Assembly: GCA_039111635.1 (NCBI GenBank)
Contig: JBCAQO010000007.1
Coordinates: 2,604,001 to 2,668,000 of the forward strand
Source of the DNA: Heterobasidion occidentale
Lineage: Eukaryota > Basidiomycota > Agaricomycetes > Russulales > Bondarzewiaceae
Direction of reading: 5' to 3'
Length of the DNA stretch: 64,000 nt
The notes under the pieces were generated by a model. The model ran no database searches. It was not told where the DNA came from and saw nothing but the letters and a program-made list of their open reading frames with translations. Shown one piece after another: positions 45,986 through 58,169 of this stretch. The first letter of the stretch is position 1; the number at the start of each line of letters is the position of its first letter. Made by a program: the position numbers and the translations under genes.

Positions 45986-46929
45986 ATGCGCCTCGCTCTC
46001 GCCGCACTCTCGCTCTTTCCCGTCCTTGCGTTTGGTAAGTCTCTGCTCGAGAGGCAGGCTCTTCCATTCCACACGTTCCATACGTGTCGTCGTGGTTGAG
46101 CGGACGTTGTGCACGCCCATGGCTCTATCTCCCTTCACTTCGAACTTTTCTTGAATCGTCATTTGGACTAACCTGGATTTTGGCACAGCCGAGATCAGCA
46201 TTACCGGGCCCTCGTCCTCCGCGTACTGGTGCGTCTCTTTCCAATATCTTCCGGACGGATCGTCGATTGAATTATTTACGGTGTATGGCGGCGGCGAACA
46301 GGGTGCAGAACACGAGCAACACGATCACCTGGTCTTTTGGTGCGGGGGACCCCAACCCCGTCTCGATCATTGTCACCAACAAGGATAACACGACACTCAA
46401 CGGCGCATTCTCAATTGCCGAGTCTGTCAATGTCTCCCAGGCCGTGAGTTCAATTTTCTGTACAATTTCGATCGGTTTGCGCTACGTGTTTCGATTTGCT
46501 GACGACACTGCTGCGTCGGTGTCCTTAGTCTTTTACGACGACCAATGTCACCCTTCGTCCAGGATCAAACTACCAAGTTGTTTTCGTCAACTCGACCAAC
46601 TTGACCCAGGTATATGCCAACAGTAGCGACTTTGAGGTCAGGCCCGCCGGCAGTAAGCTTCATTTCCCCCTGAAAACTTCTCCCCTATCACTCACGCGCT
46701 GCATCTTCTTGTAGCCACCCCAGCCCCGACCGCGTCATCTGGGTCTGGGTCTGGGTCTGGCTCCGCGACGGGAACAGGTAGCTCCGCATCCTCCACTTCT
46801 TCCACTTCGAGCGCGCCCCGCTCCTCCTCCGCCTCACTCACGATCCGGCTCTCGCTCGCCTCGGCTCCCGGAACGCTCTACGCTCTAGGCGCGTGCGGAC
46901 TCGCCACCCTCGCGGGTCTGTTACTGTAA
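45986..46929 (+). CDS. Small GPI-anchored wall protein, Kre9/Knh1-like N-terminal domain
   Basis: Five exons in phase: 45986-46034, 46189-46228, 46303 (or 46302)-46443, 46529-46652, 46715-46929; 189 residues. A signal peptide (MRLALAALSLFPVLAFA) leads to the beta-sandwich domain seen in Ser/Thr-rich GPI proteins: ITGPSSSAYW, NTSNTITWSFGAGDPNPVSI, LNGAFSIAESVNVSQA, GSNYQVVFVNSTNLTQVYA and SSDFEVRP. A Ser/Gly/Thr-rich stalk (GSGSGSGSATGTGSSAS) follows, and the C terminus is hydrophobic (LYALGACGLATLAGLLL), as in a GPI-anchor signal. Role: cell-wall surface, possibly beta-1,6-glucan related as for Kre9, though this is only family-level knowledge. Confidence 0.88.
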
Positions 46930-47490
46930 ATATTCTCTGCCCACGACGTTTTGATGCCCTACTCGTCGTCATAGCTTGTCGTTCTAAGCAGTCCCGTTTT
47001 GTTGTTGTAGTCTGACTCTCTGTACTACGCGATTGCGTATCTGCCTATCGTTTACCGCCCCACCCTGTCTTTTCACTCGCAGTGTTCCAGTTTGGTCAGT
47101 GTTGGACTGCCATTTTCCCCGTTGGGTCTAGTGACTCCCTATATTACCCCCCCCCCCTCCCCTCCCCTCCCCCATGCGTGTTTCCCATAGTCGTGTTGCA
47201 AATGTTATGCTGTGTTGTAGTACTTACGCGTACGTACGTACATACATGGTGTATTTGTCTTAGATGTCTTGTGAGCGGCATATATACCCTTCCGTATATT
47301 TCTTTCCATCGCAGTTCTTTGAATCCTCGTACCGATCGCGGATAACGCACCCTTACATCCGTACCGTTCTCTGCGAGCGCGAGGCGAATAGCGATAATTT
47401 GCTAGGTTCGAGCATGCCTATAAAGCGTGGGAAACCAGTCCGGTGGGAGAAGGTCATGACGTTTGTCGAACTTGTCTCTTCACCCCCACA
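46930..47490. other. Intergenic spacer with C-rich tract
   Basis: It contains the terminator of the GPI protein gene and the promoter of the Rua1-like gene. A striking C-rich run lies at 47147-47173 (separate entry). A run of gtacgtacgtac is near 47230. Confidence 0.5.
47147..47173 (-). other. Potential G-quadruplex tract
   Basis: Plus-strand poly-C with four runs of four or more C separated by single T, so the minus strand reads GGGGG-A-GGGG-A-GGGG-A-G(11). It lies 318-344 bp upstream of the Rua1-like start codon. Confidence 0.55.
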
Positions 47491-50348
47491 ATGTCCTCAA
47501 CGTCGTCCTCAACGTCTTCCGCGTACGTCTCTCCACTGCATAACTATTTCTTTTTAGCTGAATTGCCTACCGTAGGGTCTCCGATCAATGGCTATCCCCA
47601 TCCGACCTTTCCCCACTGCCGACGCACCAGCGCGCCCCCGTTTTTTCGCTTCACGAAAACACGCCATACAGCGACCTTCCTGAGCATCCTGACCGCCGAG
47701 TATACAGCTCACAACTCACCTGGCGCGACTTGAACCCACACTGGCACTCTCCACGCGCGCATACAATCCAGCCGCGTTCGACCAGTCCTCCCATACTGAG
47801 CGTCCCATGTCGCCCGCCTGCATCTCCGCCCTCCTTTTTCCTTGCACAACGCGCCTCCCCAATTGACGACGACAACGCCTTCTTTACGATGTCCAACGTC
47901 GATGATAATACCCACGACGAGACCCTCCCGCAGTCCCAACTATACCCAGACATGTTTGCCTCGCCCTCTCCCCTCCCCTCGACAGCCGTTCTCTCCCGCT
48001 CTCCTGCTTTCACGTTCTCACCGCCTCTAGAAACCTGCGCATTGGCGACACCCAGTCTTGCCTTCCTGCTGTCGCCTGCCGCCCGCAGTCACGCTCTCGC
48101 GCCTTCCCCCGGTATTTCTCCCATTGAGCATGCCCCGCCCCCTCGCCTTCGCTTCACCTGTTCACCGTCTCGTCTTCACATTCGCACTCACAGTCCAACG
48201 CACCCATCCAGACGAAGACCCACGCTCAACCCCGGCAGCCCTGCCCCTCGCGGCCTCTCCTTGATCAGTTCGGGCACCTCTGGCGACTCCTATGCTTCCG
48301 ATATCGATATCGAAGCCTCGGACGCCTACGCATTCGCTTTTTCCTCGCCCACGCGTGTCCAAGGCACGCCTTTCATGGATCGCCTTCTGCACGCGCGTCG
48401 CGCGTCACCCTCGATCTCCGTCTCGTCTCCGGCCGCTCCTACCTCATCCCTCCCCCGCGTCTCGTCTATGATGACAACGCCTGAGCCAGCATCTCCCATC
48501 CGCCTTGGCCGTGCCTCCGGCTTTGCATCCACTTCTGCTGCTTTTACTTCCTCGAAATTGCCGTGTACATCCAACCATAGCTCTCCGCTCTCTGCACTCT
48601 CCTCCTCAGACTCTGATTTCTTCTTCCCTTCGGATGCCGCCTCCAACGTTTCGGGCTCAGATTTGAATTCAGATTCTGACTCTGGCCTACCCCTCATCAA
48701 ACGTGCCCGCGCCAGAGCAGTCGTCCGCGCTCCCGTCTCCAAATCTACCCCCATTGCCATTCACGGACGTCTACGGTCTGGGAGAATGCGCAATGTGCAT
48801 GACAAGGAGAACCAGCCTCCGCAGGTTAGTACCATATTTTCCTCATCTTCGCTCACCACGTAAACAAGACACTCACACAAGTTGAACAGACGGTTGCAAC
48901 TGCACCCATGAAACGCCGCTCCACCAATGTTGCTTATTCCACCCGCTCTAAAAAGCCTCGTCTCGCCACCCCCACTCCATCCGCCGCCCTCGCACCGTCT
49001 CCGGGTCTCGTTACACCTTTGGCCTCCCCTTCTTCAAATCACAACGCCAATTTGACTTTTTCTCCCTTTCCTCGGTCGTCACTCTCTCCCTTTTCCGCCC
49101 CACATCACGGGAGTGGGTCGCAAATCGAATCGCGGTATCCCTGCCGAACATTCCCCTCCAACATCCCGCTCGATCCCACCTTTCACCTTTTTTACCGCCG
49201 CTTCCCTCTTCCGTCTGCGCTTGAAACCGGCTCTCGCCCGTAGGCTCTCTCATCGCATCCTCTTTTCGCATACTAATCCTCGTTTTTTTTTACACTTCAT
49301 GGCTCAGCCCGACTCTCCAGCGCCACCCCGGTGCAGCCTATAACGCGCCACGCACGTCGTGCGATCTATACACACCGCGCTTCGTCCGCGGGCGTGGGCG
49401 CGACAAGGTGGGTGTGTGCCCCGTGTGTGTAGAGCCCGTAGCACGAGGTGGTGAGGGCCGTGTTGCATGGCTGAGCATGAAATTCTCCGCATTCAAGTGG
49501 TGCGCGCAAGTTTTTTTTTCATTCTACTCCTCCATCCATCCTTTACCATCAATTCCCAAATGCTAGTCACATAATCCTCTGTATCTCTTTATTTCTGCTG
49601 CTCATTCTTCAGTTTCTCGCCTCTTGTCTTCATCCTTGTCACTGTCAAAGCAAAGCTAATGACCTGGCTTGATGCAGAGTCTCTTTAATCGTAAATGTAT
49701 CGCATCTTTGACCCTTCCGATGCAGCTACCACATGCAGTATTACCACGGTGCGCTGTTTCCTTTCCACTCCCTCTTCGCTTCTCTTGCTCATGGCTTCCA
49801 GGCATCTCCCCCACGACCGGTCTCCCTTTTTCACCCCCAACGGCCTTCCGCACTCACGTGCGCCCAAACCCGGGGAAACATGAGCGTGCCACGTTGTGCG
49901 AGGCACGGTGCCATCGGTGTCGACAGTGGGTCGCCGTTGAAGGGGTGAAGGACGTTGAGCCGAAGGTGGGTTGTCATCTCCTTCTCTTGCTTTGGTGGGC
50001 TGGGTTGAGCTGATGCGTTCGTTGGCGTGGACAGGTGAAAGAAATATACTGGTGCGTGCTCTTGACCCTCGTGCCGCGAGCTAACTTATCTCAGGCATTC
50101 TCTTCTCTTCTCGCCTTGGTTTCTTCGTCAATACGCGAATGCCTGCATACGCCGAATCCTGTCAACTCAAATATGGATCCGACATTCGACATCCAATCTC
50201 AAAACCCACTACGTGCTCCTCATTCGACATGATGCGCATGCGCCCACAAAGGTGGAAGCACGCCGCGGCATGTCACCATGGTTCAACGATCGACGGCGAG
50301 TGCGACGTTTTTGTACATGACGACGTCTATGCGCGACTCGCCGGCTGA
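47491..50348 (+). CDS. Ser/Pro-rich protein with C-terminal Rua1-type zinc domain
   Basis: Eight exons keep phase: 47491-47522, 47576-48824, 48890-49239, 49308-49499, 49726-49748, 49802-49965, 50035-50051, 50252-50348; 707 residues. Residues 1 to about 540 are low-complexity Ser/Pro with YSSQLTWRDLNPHWHSP near the start. The C-terminal part matches the Rua1 C-terminal domain: DLYTPRFVRGRGRDKVGVCP-VC, WLSMKFSAFKCYHMQYYHG, ISPTTGLPFSPPTAFRTHVR, CHRCRQWVAVEGVKDVEPKV and EIYWWKHAAACH. The Cys/His pairs would bind two zinc ions. Rua1 of Ustilago maydis activates the ustilagic acid genes; no such cluster is visible here, so the target is unknown. A basic patch (TRSKKPR) could be a nuclear signal. 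The 200-bp last intron is less certain than the rest. Confidence 0.85.
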
Positions 50349-51140
50349 TACGATGCGGTCTCGACGTCGAATGGGTCTTTCCGATCCCTTTTCCGTTTCC
50401 TGATGCTCTCAATAACGTGATCCAGGAGGCTCTGTCTTTTCTTTTTATTTCTAATATTCTTCTAGCTCTGTCTTCGGTGTTTCCGGTCCGCAAGCCTCGC
50501 GTTCTTGGTGATTTCGTGCTCGGCGCTCGTGCTCGATGCTCGGTACTCGATGCTCCCCGTATTCTCTGCTCGCGTCGTGGCGTAGCCTCTCTCGTCAAGC
50601 CCTCGTCGTATCCTCCATCCCAGCTGGACTCCGTCCTCCCCGGCATCTGTCTACTATCCGTCCTCGTCCTCGTCCTGTCCTGTTTTGCCGTGATCTCTCC
50701 TGCCATGCCATGCCCTGTTTCTGCTCTGCTGTCGTTTCATCGTTGTCCTGACGTGCATCTTTCCCGCCGTGGACTTGCTGTGCCGTGCTCTCTCTGCTTT
50801 GCCTGTATCTGCCTATATCGGGAGGGTTTTAATGATGTAGCAACTTATCAAAAATTGATGTGTTCGGGAATATAATCGTATTTTGTGCGTTGTCGATGGA
50901 TCACCGTGTGCTAGTAGCAAATCCCAGACTGTATATTTTCTACTTCTGTCTGATGTCACACACTCCCAAATGAGGTCCTACACGCGGCTGGTCTGCCTGT
51001 GATTCTTCGTGCAAGGAGCAAAGTCGCAGAATGAAGCCTGTAATGATTTTCTAACCGGTGTAAGCTGGTCGAAAGGTGCACTAATCTTACGGCCCCACTC
51101 TATCACGTAGCATTTAATTGGCTCTAACATTGAGTACATC
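50349..51140. other. Intergenic region between convergent genes
   Basis: Holds the 3' UTRs of the Rua1-like gene (plus) and valyl-tRNA synthetase (minus). The open frame on plus at 50417-50875 has no motif and overlaps repeated CTCG-rich sequence; not called. Confidence 0.5.
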
Positions 51141-54100
51141 CTATTTCAGCTTAGCAAACATCTCTTTGGACAGCTCAATCGTAGCAATTTCTGCCTCGTA
51201 TATTTTTCGCTGATGAGGGAGAGAAGTTAAAATTAATGTGGTTGAAACAGCCATATGTTTACACGTACCTTGTCTTCGTTTAGCAGCCTGACGTTTGCGG
51301 GAATGGTTTCCTCATACTCGGCTTGGGACTGGATCTTCCGAATCTTGTCCAGGTTCAGTCGCGCAAGGTCGAGTTTCTTCTCACACTTTGCGATCTCCGC
51401 AGCGATGTCGATCAGGCCCTTCAAAGCTTTTAGCTTAAAGATTGGGATGATGGACATCGATCAGCGACTCACTCGGACGAGTATGTGGACGGCGACGCTC
51501 GCGGTGAGAGAGCTGGATCCACAGCCAGCAGGAATAGCGTCCAGCGTGCGGACAACTTCAACAGCCTTGCAGCCCTTGATCAGCGTGGTGATTGTCGGGA
51601 TTTGTGACTCGATCAGCGTTGCTTCCGCTTCGTTTTGGACGTGGACGAAGACTGAATCATATATGAGCGCGCATCAAAGGGGATGATGTCGTCTGATTCA
51701 CATACCCTGGATATCGGACTGGAGGTTGTAAGACGCAGCAAGCGACCGACTTGTACGAATCACGCCGAACACGAGATCAAACTCTTTGACAGCGTCACCG
51801 AACACAGCTGTCTCATCCTGTTCCTGTGTAAGTAAGTTGAAAATATATGCGCCCTCGAGCACTCACAAATACAGGGTATGAAGATAGCATGATCGAAGGC
51901 GTCGAGTCGTTAGGCCGGCGAGGAAGGCGTTGCCAAAGTTCCTCCGTGACGAAGGGCATAAAGGGGTGGAGGAGGCGTAGACCGTGGTCCAAGCAGGTAT
52001 ACAACGTCTGCTGAGCCGAGATGCGAGTTTTTTCTGACGCGGACGGCTCCGTCATCGGTTTCATTGCTTCCTGAAATACAGATAATCGATGGTTTAGGAT
52101 TTGATGATGCAATTCTTCGAAACTCACAATATAGATGTCACACATCTCATACAACCAGAAGTTGTGGGCAGACGTGGTCGCCGCCATGAAATTACGCTCC
52201 GTCAGTTGTTTGTTTATTTCATCAGCGGCGATATTGAGTTTATGCAGGATCCACTTCTCGACCAGGCTTTCATTGCCTGTAGGCTAAGTTCCGGGTTGTG
52301 AGGAATGTGGTCACTAATCGCGAAATCGCAAGATCCACGCACCTTGGCGGAAGGTTCTGGTACGAATGAAGAGTCAAGCTTCAACATGGCGAACTTTGTA
52401 GCATTGAAGATCTTGTTGCAAAATTTGCGGTAGCCTTCCACGCGCAAAATTTCCAAATTGATATCCCGGCCTTCAATGAGACGGATCAATTCAGCGGGTG
52501 ACTTGACAAGAAAAGCACTTTAGATCACTCACCTCCGCCACTGTATGCGCACAATGCGAACCTCAGGGCATCCGTGCCGCACTGAGGTATGCCCTTCGGG
52601 AAATCCTTCTTCTGCCCGGCCTTCGCTTTCGCAATCTCCTTCTCGTCCAGATTGCCCTCGTATAATTTCAGGTGTAGTTCTGCCAGAGGGAGACCCTGGA
52701 TGACATCCAAAGGATCAATCACGTTTCCGAGCGACTTTGACATCTTGCGGCCGTGCGCATCACGGATCATGGCGTGGCAGTAAACTTCCTTGAAAGGCAT
52801 TTTGCCAGTCAAGCGAAGGCCAAGCATCACCATGCGGGCTACCCAGAAGAACAGGATGTCCCACCCAGTCTCGAGTACGGAAGACGGATAAAATCTTTCA
52901 ACGTCGGGGGTCTGGTGTCGAATTGTGAATTAAAGGTAAATCCAACAGCAAAAAAATCCTACTTTGTCCGGCCAGCCCATGATGGAGAATGGCCATAATC
53001 CAGAAGAGAACCAGGTATCAAGGACGTCCTCATCTTGCTCAAGGGTGAATTTGGCGCCACCAGCGAGCTTCCTCGCACGTTCTTCAGCCTCTTGCAGATT
53101 CCGCCCCACCACCCAATTCTTCCCATCGTTCGCCTGAAGAATGGTATTAGATGTGTCGTTGCGGAGGGGTGAGACACATACATCCTGCTCCTGCCCTTCA
53201 ATGCGGACGAGATACGCTGGGCAGCGATGTCCCCACCAAAGCTGACGTGAGATGCACCAATCTTGGATGTTCTCCAGCCACCGATACCATTCTGCCTCCG
53301 ATTGTTTTGGTGTGATGTTCAGTTCACCAGCTTTGGTACGCTGAAACATTCGAAATGAGAGGGGCCATTGCTGGATGATTGCTCAATTCATTGCTCGCTC
53401 ACTTTGATTGCCTCCTCGGCCAGCGGCTGGCAGCTTACCCACCACTGCGGTTTGAGCAGGGGTTCGATTATATCACCGGATTTACTGGAGCATCGTTAAC
53501 TTATGAGTAGACGAAGCGCTGATCTGCGGAACTGTGCACATCAACCTACCTGCACAAAGGAATCTGCATGGGGTTGTCCTTCGTTTCAATGTATAGGCCA
53601 GCATCCTGGAGAGCCTTGACGACAGCAACTCTCGCATGGAAGCGTTTCATGCCCTGACCCGGTGTTATCTTCGGACCGTGCAGAGTAATGATCACAAGAC
53701 GGTGCTCACCTGGAATTTCTCGCCCGCATTAGCGTTGAACGTGCCATCATCGTCCAAGATGTTGATGAACTCCAGATTGTGCCTCGTCCCAACCTCATAA
53801 TCGTTCGGATCGTGAGCAGGGGTGATTTTGACCGCGCCCGTCCCGAACTCCATATCAACGATGATGTCGTCCGTTACGATGGGAATGCGACGGTTCACGA
53901 AGGGATGCACAGCGAACTTGCCGTGGAGATGCTATAGATGAACATGCTGTTAGTAGAATTTGGGTGTGAGCGCATGTTCACGAATAACCTTATATCGCGA
54001 ATCGTTTGGATGAACAGCGATAGCTGTGTCCCCAAGCATAGTTTCGGGACGTGTTGTTGCGACTATAATCTTTTCATCTGTATGCCAATTTATCAAACAA

Positions 54101-55442
54101 TGTTATATGACCAAGAGGGGTCCTCAACGCACCCGAGTTCTCTATGGGATACGCAAAAGACGTGATCACACCAAACTCAAATTTCTCCTTGGGATCGTAC
54201 CCTGGTACGCTCAACAGCGTACGCCCGTCGAGCTGTTTCTGGTCAACCTGGAATCGCTGATATCAATCTACTCTAATCCAACAGATGCAGAATGTATACC
54301 TCAAGATTGGAGAGCGTAGTATTGAGTCTGACGCACCAGTTGACGAGGCGGTTGGCACGGTAGATGATCCCCTCCTCGTGCAATCTACAGAAGTTCTCGA
54401 TGACAGCTTTTGATAGTTGCTGAAAGAGAGTTTCAGTTCCTCACACAAACCTACTATTCCGAGGTCTCACCTCATCCATCGTGAAGGCAACACGACTCCA
54501 GTCGTAACTTCCTCCAAGTCTACATAGCTGCTCGGTGATGCGGCCCTGATAACTGTCGGCCAAATTAATTTCAAAGAATAACAAGTAAATGCTCTACTCA
54601 CTCGTTTTTCCAGTCCATGACGGTCTCCAAGAACCTTTCGCGGCCAAGGTCATGTCTCGTCTGTCCCGTTGACTTGAACAAGCGCTTTTCGACAACGGAT
54701 TGAGTAGATATTCCTGCGTGATCGAACCCTGGTACAAACAACGTTGTCTTTCCCAGCATTCGATTCCTGCGTAGATGGTTAATGATGAGTGAACAGTTTC
54801 AAATACTTACAATTGATTATCTCCATAGAGTACAGTACTGTGTCGAGGCATGACTCACCAACGAATCAAGCAGTCCTGGATGGCCGTGGTCAGCGCGTGG
54901 CCAATGTGCAAGCTACCGGTGACGTTGGGTGGAGGTGCAGGGATCACGAAGAGGCCTTCAGGCTTCGGCCCACCGTTCGCATCTAGCTGAGGTTCGAAGA
55001 AACCCTGTGCTTGCCACCAATCGTACCAAGCAGACTCGACAGCAATAGGGTTATATCCGCTCGCCATAGGTTGAGACACATCTACAGACTCTGAGCAATA
55101 TGTTATGCTCAAAGAGACATTGACTCACCCTTTTTCTCTCCTTTGGGGGTCGTATTCACGAACGCCTCCTCTTGCTGCTTCTTCTCCTTCTCGACCTTGG
55201 CTTTCTTCTCGCCGGCGGGGGTGTTTGCGACAACTTTCTTTACTTTGGCAGCGAGCTTCGCCTCCTTCTCGAGCCGCTTTGCCTCCTTTTTGGCTGTTGA
55301 ACGTTCAGCAGTCGATGCGATGAAGACTCGATCAAGTCGAATGAGCCATACCTGCGCTCTTTGTGGGGATCGGGGCGTCTGGGGAGGCCGGTACCTCAGG
55401 AGAAGGAGCCGGCTGCGATGGGGCGTGGGCGGGTGTGGACAT
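51141..55442 (-). CDS. VAS1: Valyl-tRNA synthetase
   Basis: Class I synthetase charging tRNA-Val in the cytosol and, in fungi, usually the mitochondrion from the same gene. The start at 55442 gives [13 protein letters not shown].., exon 1 ends at 55352, and the next exon carries a Lys/Glu/Ala-rich extension ([19 protein letters not shown]). The catalytic core begins [20 protein letters not shown]. The HIGH signature is in [20 protein letters not shown]. Editing-domain pieces include [40 protein letters not shown] and [18 protein letters not shown] precede the KMSKS signature ([19 protein letters not shown], about 52700-52760). The anticodon-binding helices ([18 protein letters not shown]..; [18 protein letters not shown]) and a C-terminal coiled coil ([21 protein letters not shown]) end at 51141. 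It has more than ten short introns; exact borders were not all resolved. Confidence 0.96.
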
Positions 55443-55842
55443 TAATCTATGGCGCGTGCGAGGGTAAAGGGATAGCGATCGATGCAGCAGACGCAGACGG
55501 AGCATTCGACCTCGAGTCAGTCTCCTTCGGCTATTCGCGCGACAATTTCCTGCTTGATCTTATCTTATCACTTCGAGCGAGTCATTCAACAAGTTCACAT
55601 GCAGCTGACCACACTATGTCAAGACTCTGCACCGCACTGCGTCGTAAATAGAGCCAAAATTCACCGCCATCAGGCTTGACTGTATCGATAGGGAGAAACT
55701 AATTACGAGATGCTACGAGATACATGATTGTTTCACCAATGTCATGGAGTTCTCTCTAACTCTTCGTGGATCGAGAACCCAAGCCGACGTTGGGTCTTTG
55801 TCGCCTTACGTCCCCCAGTTTGTCTATGAGGTCCAGCCGATA
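55443..55842. other. Spacer between tandem minus-strand genes
   Basis: Promoter of valyl-tRNA synthetase and terminator of the mannosyltransferase gene. No gene seen. Confidence 0.5.
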
Positions 55843-57671
55843 TCAGAATGGATAAGACGCAAAGTTAGACTGCTCGACGCACCTCTGCTCCTGACACACA
55901 AAGCTCTCCGGTGCACCCTCCCAATCATCTAGAACATACTTTCCTACGCCTTCAGGCCCGGCACTGTCCCTCTCCGGGCCAAACAAGTCCAAGGCAAGCT
56001 GCGTATGACTGACACCAGCATACGTGGTCACACACCGCGGATTGACCAAGATCCGTGCAGGTCTAAATACCGAGTTGGGTATCGAGAACTTAGCAGGTGC
56101 GGCCTCTAGCGGAACATCCGAGTCGGGCATAGCATCGTAGTCGGAGCCAGCATTCGCATCTGGATCCGCCTCGGCGGGCTGCCGATGTGCAGGCCCCTCC
56201 TTGACTTCATCCTCGACTGCTCTTCGTCTGTCCTCCTGGACATCGAGATGCACCGCCCGTTTCTTCCTCCTGATGGCCTCCGACCCTGCATCTACCTCCT
56301 TCATGCCCTCGTTAGCCTTATGCGTCCACAGATCCCTGCAGAACCAAGCTTGGCTGCTGTCCAAGCACGGAGCGTCAGGCGCTCGGTCGTTGAGCGGTGA
56401 TACGCCGGACACGTTGTGGAAATCTGTACCCGAACGATAAGATATCCCTTCGTAATACGACTGAGCGGGGTCGACGACGTGCGTCCCCGACTCGCAACAG
56501 AACACCTGGAAAGGAAGATGCTGCGAGTACCGTTGGGAGCCAACCGCGTCCCTTGGCGGGACCGCATCTGGTTTTGAGGATGATTTAGACTGCCTGAACT
56601 GGTCCCCGTTGATGTCGCGCGTTCTCCACCTATTCGCCATATAGTTAACTTCCTGCACCAAGGCGCGAACTGTGAAGCATACAACAACGCACCGATCAGA
56701 AAAAATAAAAAAACCATTATGCTCCGCCCAATCCATCCCGCAAACCATGGCCGCCTCGTTAGACTCGCTAATTTTGAGCGTCTCGAATATGTCGTTGGGG
56801 CATGTGAATCCCTTCAGCCAGATCACTCGATGGAACTTGATGTTCCGCTTTTGATACAATTCCTTCAAAGGCTCCAAAGCAAGGTTCCTCATATGCGCTT
56901 CCTCCAGTGGATAGTAGGCCGTGTTGGGATCCTCAGTCATCCCAGGGACTCTCCGTATTCTGAATGGCACGCCAAGTAGCGTCAAGACGGCCTCAGACAA
57001 ATCGGTCAGTGTCGCGGTAGAGTCTGTCGAGTCATAGTCGAGCATAGAGACAAAGAGATTAGAGGGACCAAGGCGTTTGGCGAGCTGGACAATAACGGCA
57101 AGCTGGTCGACGAGGAAGTGATCGGCAGAGTGTATGACGATGCCGATGTAGTACAGATAGTTTTTGCTGATGATGTCGTCGTATGCGTGCTCATGCTTGT
57201 TTTGTCCGAATGGGCGGGTGAGCGTAGGACAGAGGGCCGCGACCCAGCCATTCAAAGAGAAGAGTTGCTCTATGGAGGTCACGACGTTCTGAGCATCCAT
57301 GTGCGCGGTATCCTTCCCCACGATACTGCGCACCGAAGAAAACTTCAGCATGCTTGGGGCACAGAAAGCGAAGGCACTCACTATGGTTTCTGGAACCTTT
57401 CCCAGAAGTCTTTCACTCCGTTCGTCACGATATCCCCCAACAAATCCGGCTTTTCGTCTCTTCCTACTCTCGACTGCAAGAATTTGTACCTTCGCACATC
57501 CAGGACGTTATCTGGACGTGACACCAGGTCTAGCATATTACTGCCTTGGATCTCGTGGTCATTTGGCGAATACGACGGTGTGGATGACACAACGAAGAAC
57601 CGCACAACCAGAGCAAAACCCAAAGCCAGGACTACCCGGGTGAGGTTCCTGCGACGAATGTTGAACGCCAT
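55843..57671 (-). CDS. CAP59-family alpha-1,3-mannosyltransferase-like protein
   Basis: The start at 57671 (MAFNIRRRNLTRVVLALGFA) gives a short cytosolic end and one membrane anchor (VVLALGFALVVRFFVV), so a type II Golgi protein. The first exon ends near 57388 with a GTGAGT donor (..WERFQKPY). The main frame (57381-55843) carries the glycosyltransferase core: FLVDQLAVIVQLAKRLGPSN, LFVSMLDYDSTDSTATLTDL, VPFRIRRVPG, KFHRVIWLKGFTCPNDIFET and AAMVCGMDWAEHNGFF, then a second conserved block FRPARILVNPRCVTTYAGVS. CAP59/CMT1 proteins of Cryptococcus act in capsule mannan synthesis; in mushrooms they probably glycosylate wall or secreted polymers. An acidic low-complexity insert lies at about residues 370-420. 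Intron borders around FSDR..NRWRTRDINGD are uncertain, so the real protein may be slightly shorter. Confidence 0.85.
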
Positions 57672-58169
57672 GTCGTTAACGCGTCCTGAACGAGTCCAAA
57701 ATATGTCGATCTATGAGCATTAGACGGGCTTGAAGCAGGGTTGACGTACAACGCGACGGTCTCCCGCCTTCAATGCCTAGAGAGAATGACGTCCAGCACA
57801 GCGGTGATAACCTGTGTTGGGTATGAGGAAGATTCAGAGTCTCGCTTGCGACGGGGAGCACGGAATACGAGTTGGACGTCAAAGGTAGGGAGTTAGTGAC
57901 GCCTTTCAAGGACAGCTATATACTTCCATTTACGGCAATCAACTTTTCTGAGAAAATAGGAAAATTCCAACAACAGCATCAATTACAAGACTACGCAATC
58001 GACTGCTATTCGAATTACTAACAGTAGTCCAGAACCTACTAAATAAAGGGGTCCAGGAAACGAGACCCGCAAGAAGCTGAACAAGACGGCAAAGGAGGGA
58101 CGACGTTTGGGTATATGTGAAGACGTCAAGGAGTGTCTTTTCGGGAAGTGAGGCCCAAGGTATATTAAA
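57672..58169. other. Spacer: mannosyltransferase promoter and septin 3' UTR
   Basis: No gene seen in this 498-bp stretch. Confidence 0.5.

Noticed and set aside
47709..48013. Minus-strand frames inside the Rua1-like gene
   Set aside because: Shadow frames of the Ser/Pro-rich exon; the plus frame is supported by eight phase-compatible exons.
50417..50875. 152-codon frame on plus
   Set aside because: It lies in the spacer between convergent genes, is rich in Cys/Ser/Leu from CTCG-rich DNA, and has no start context or domain.
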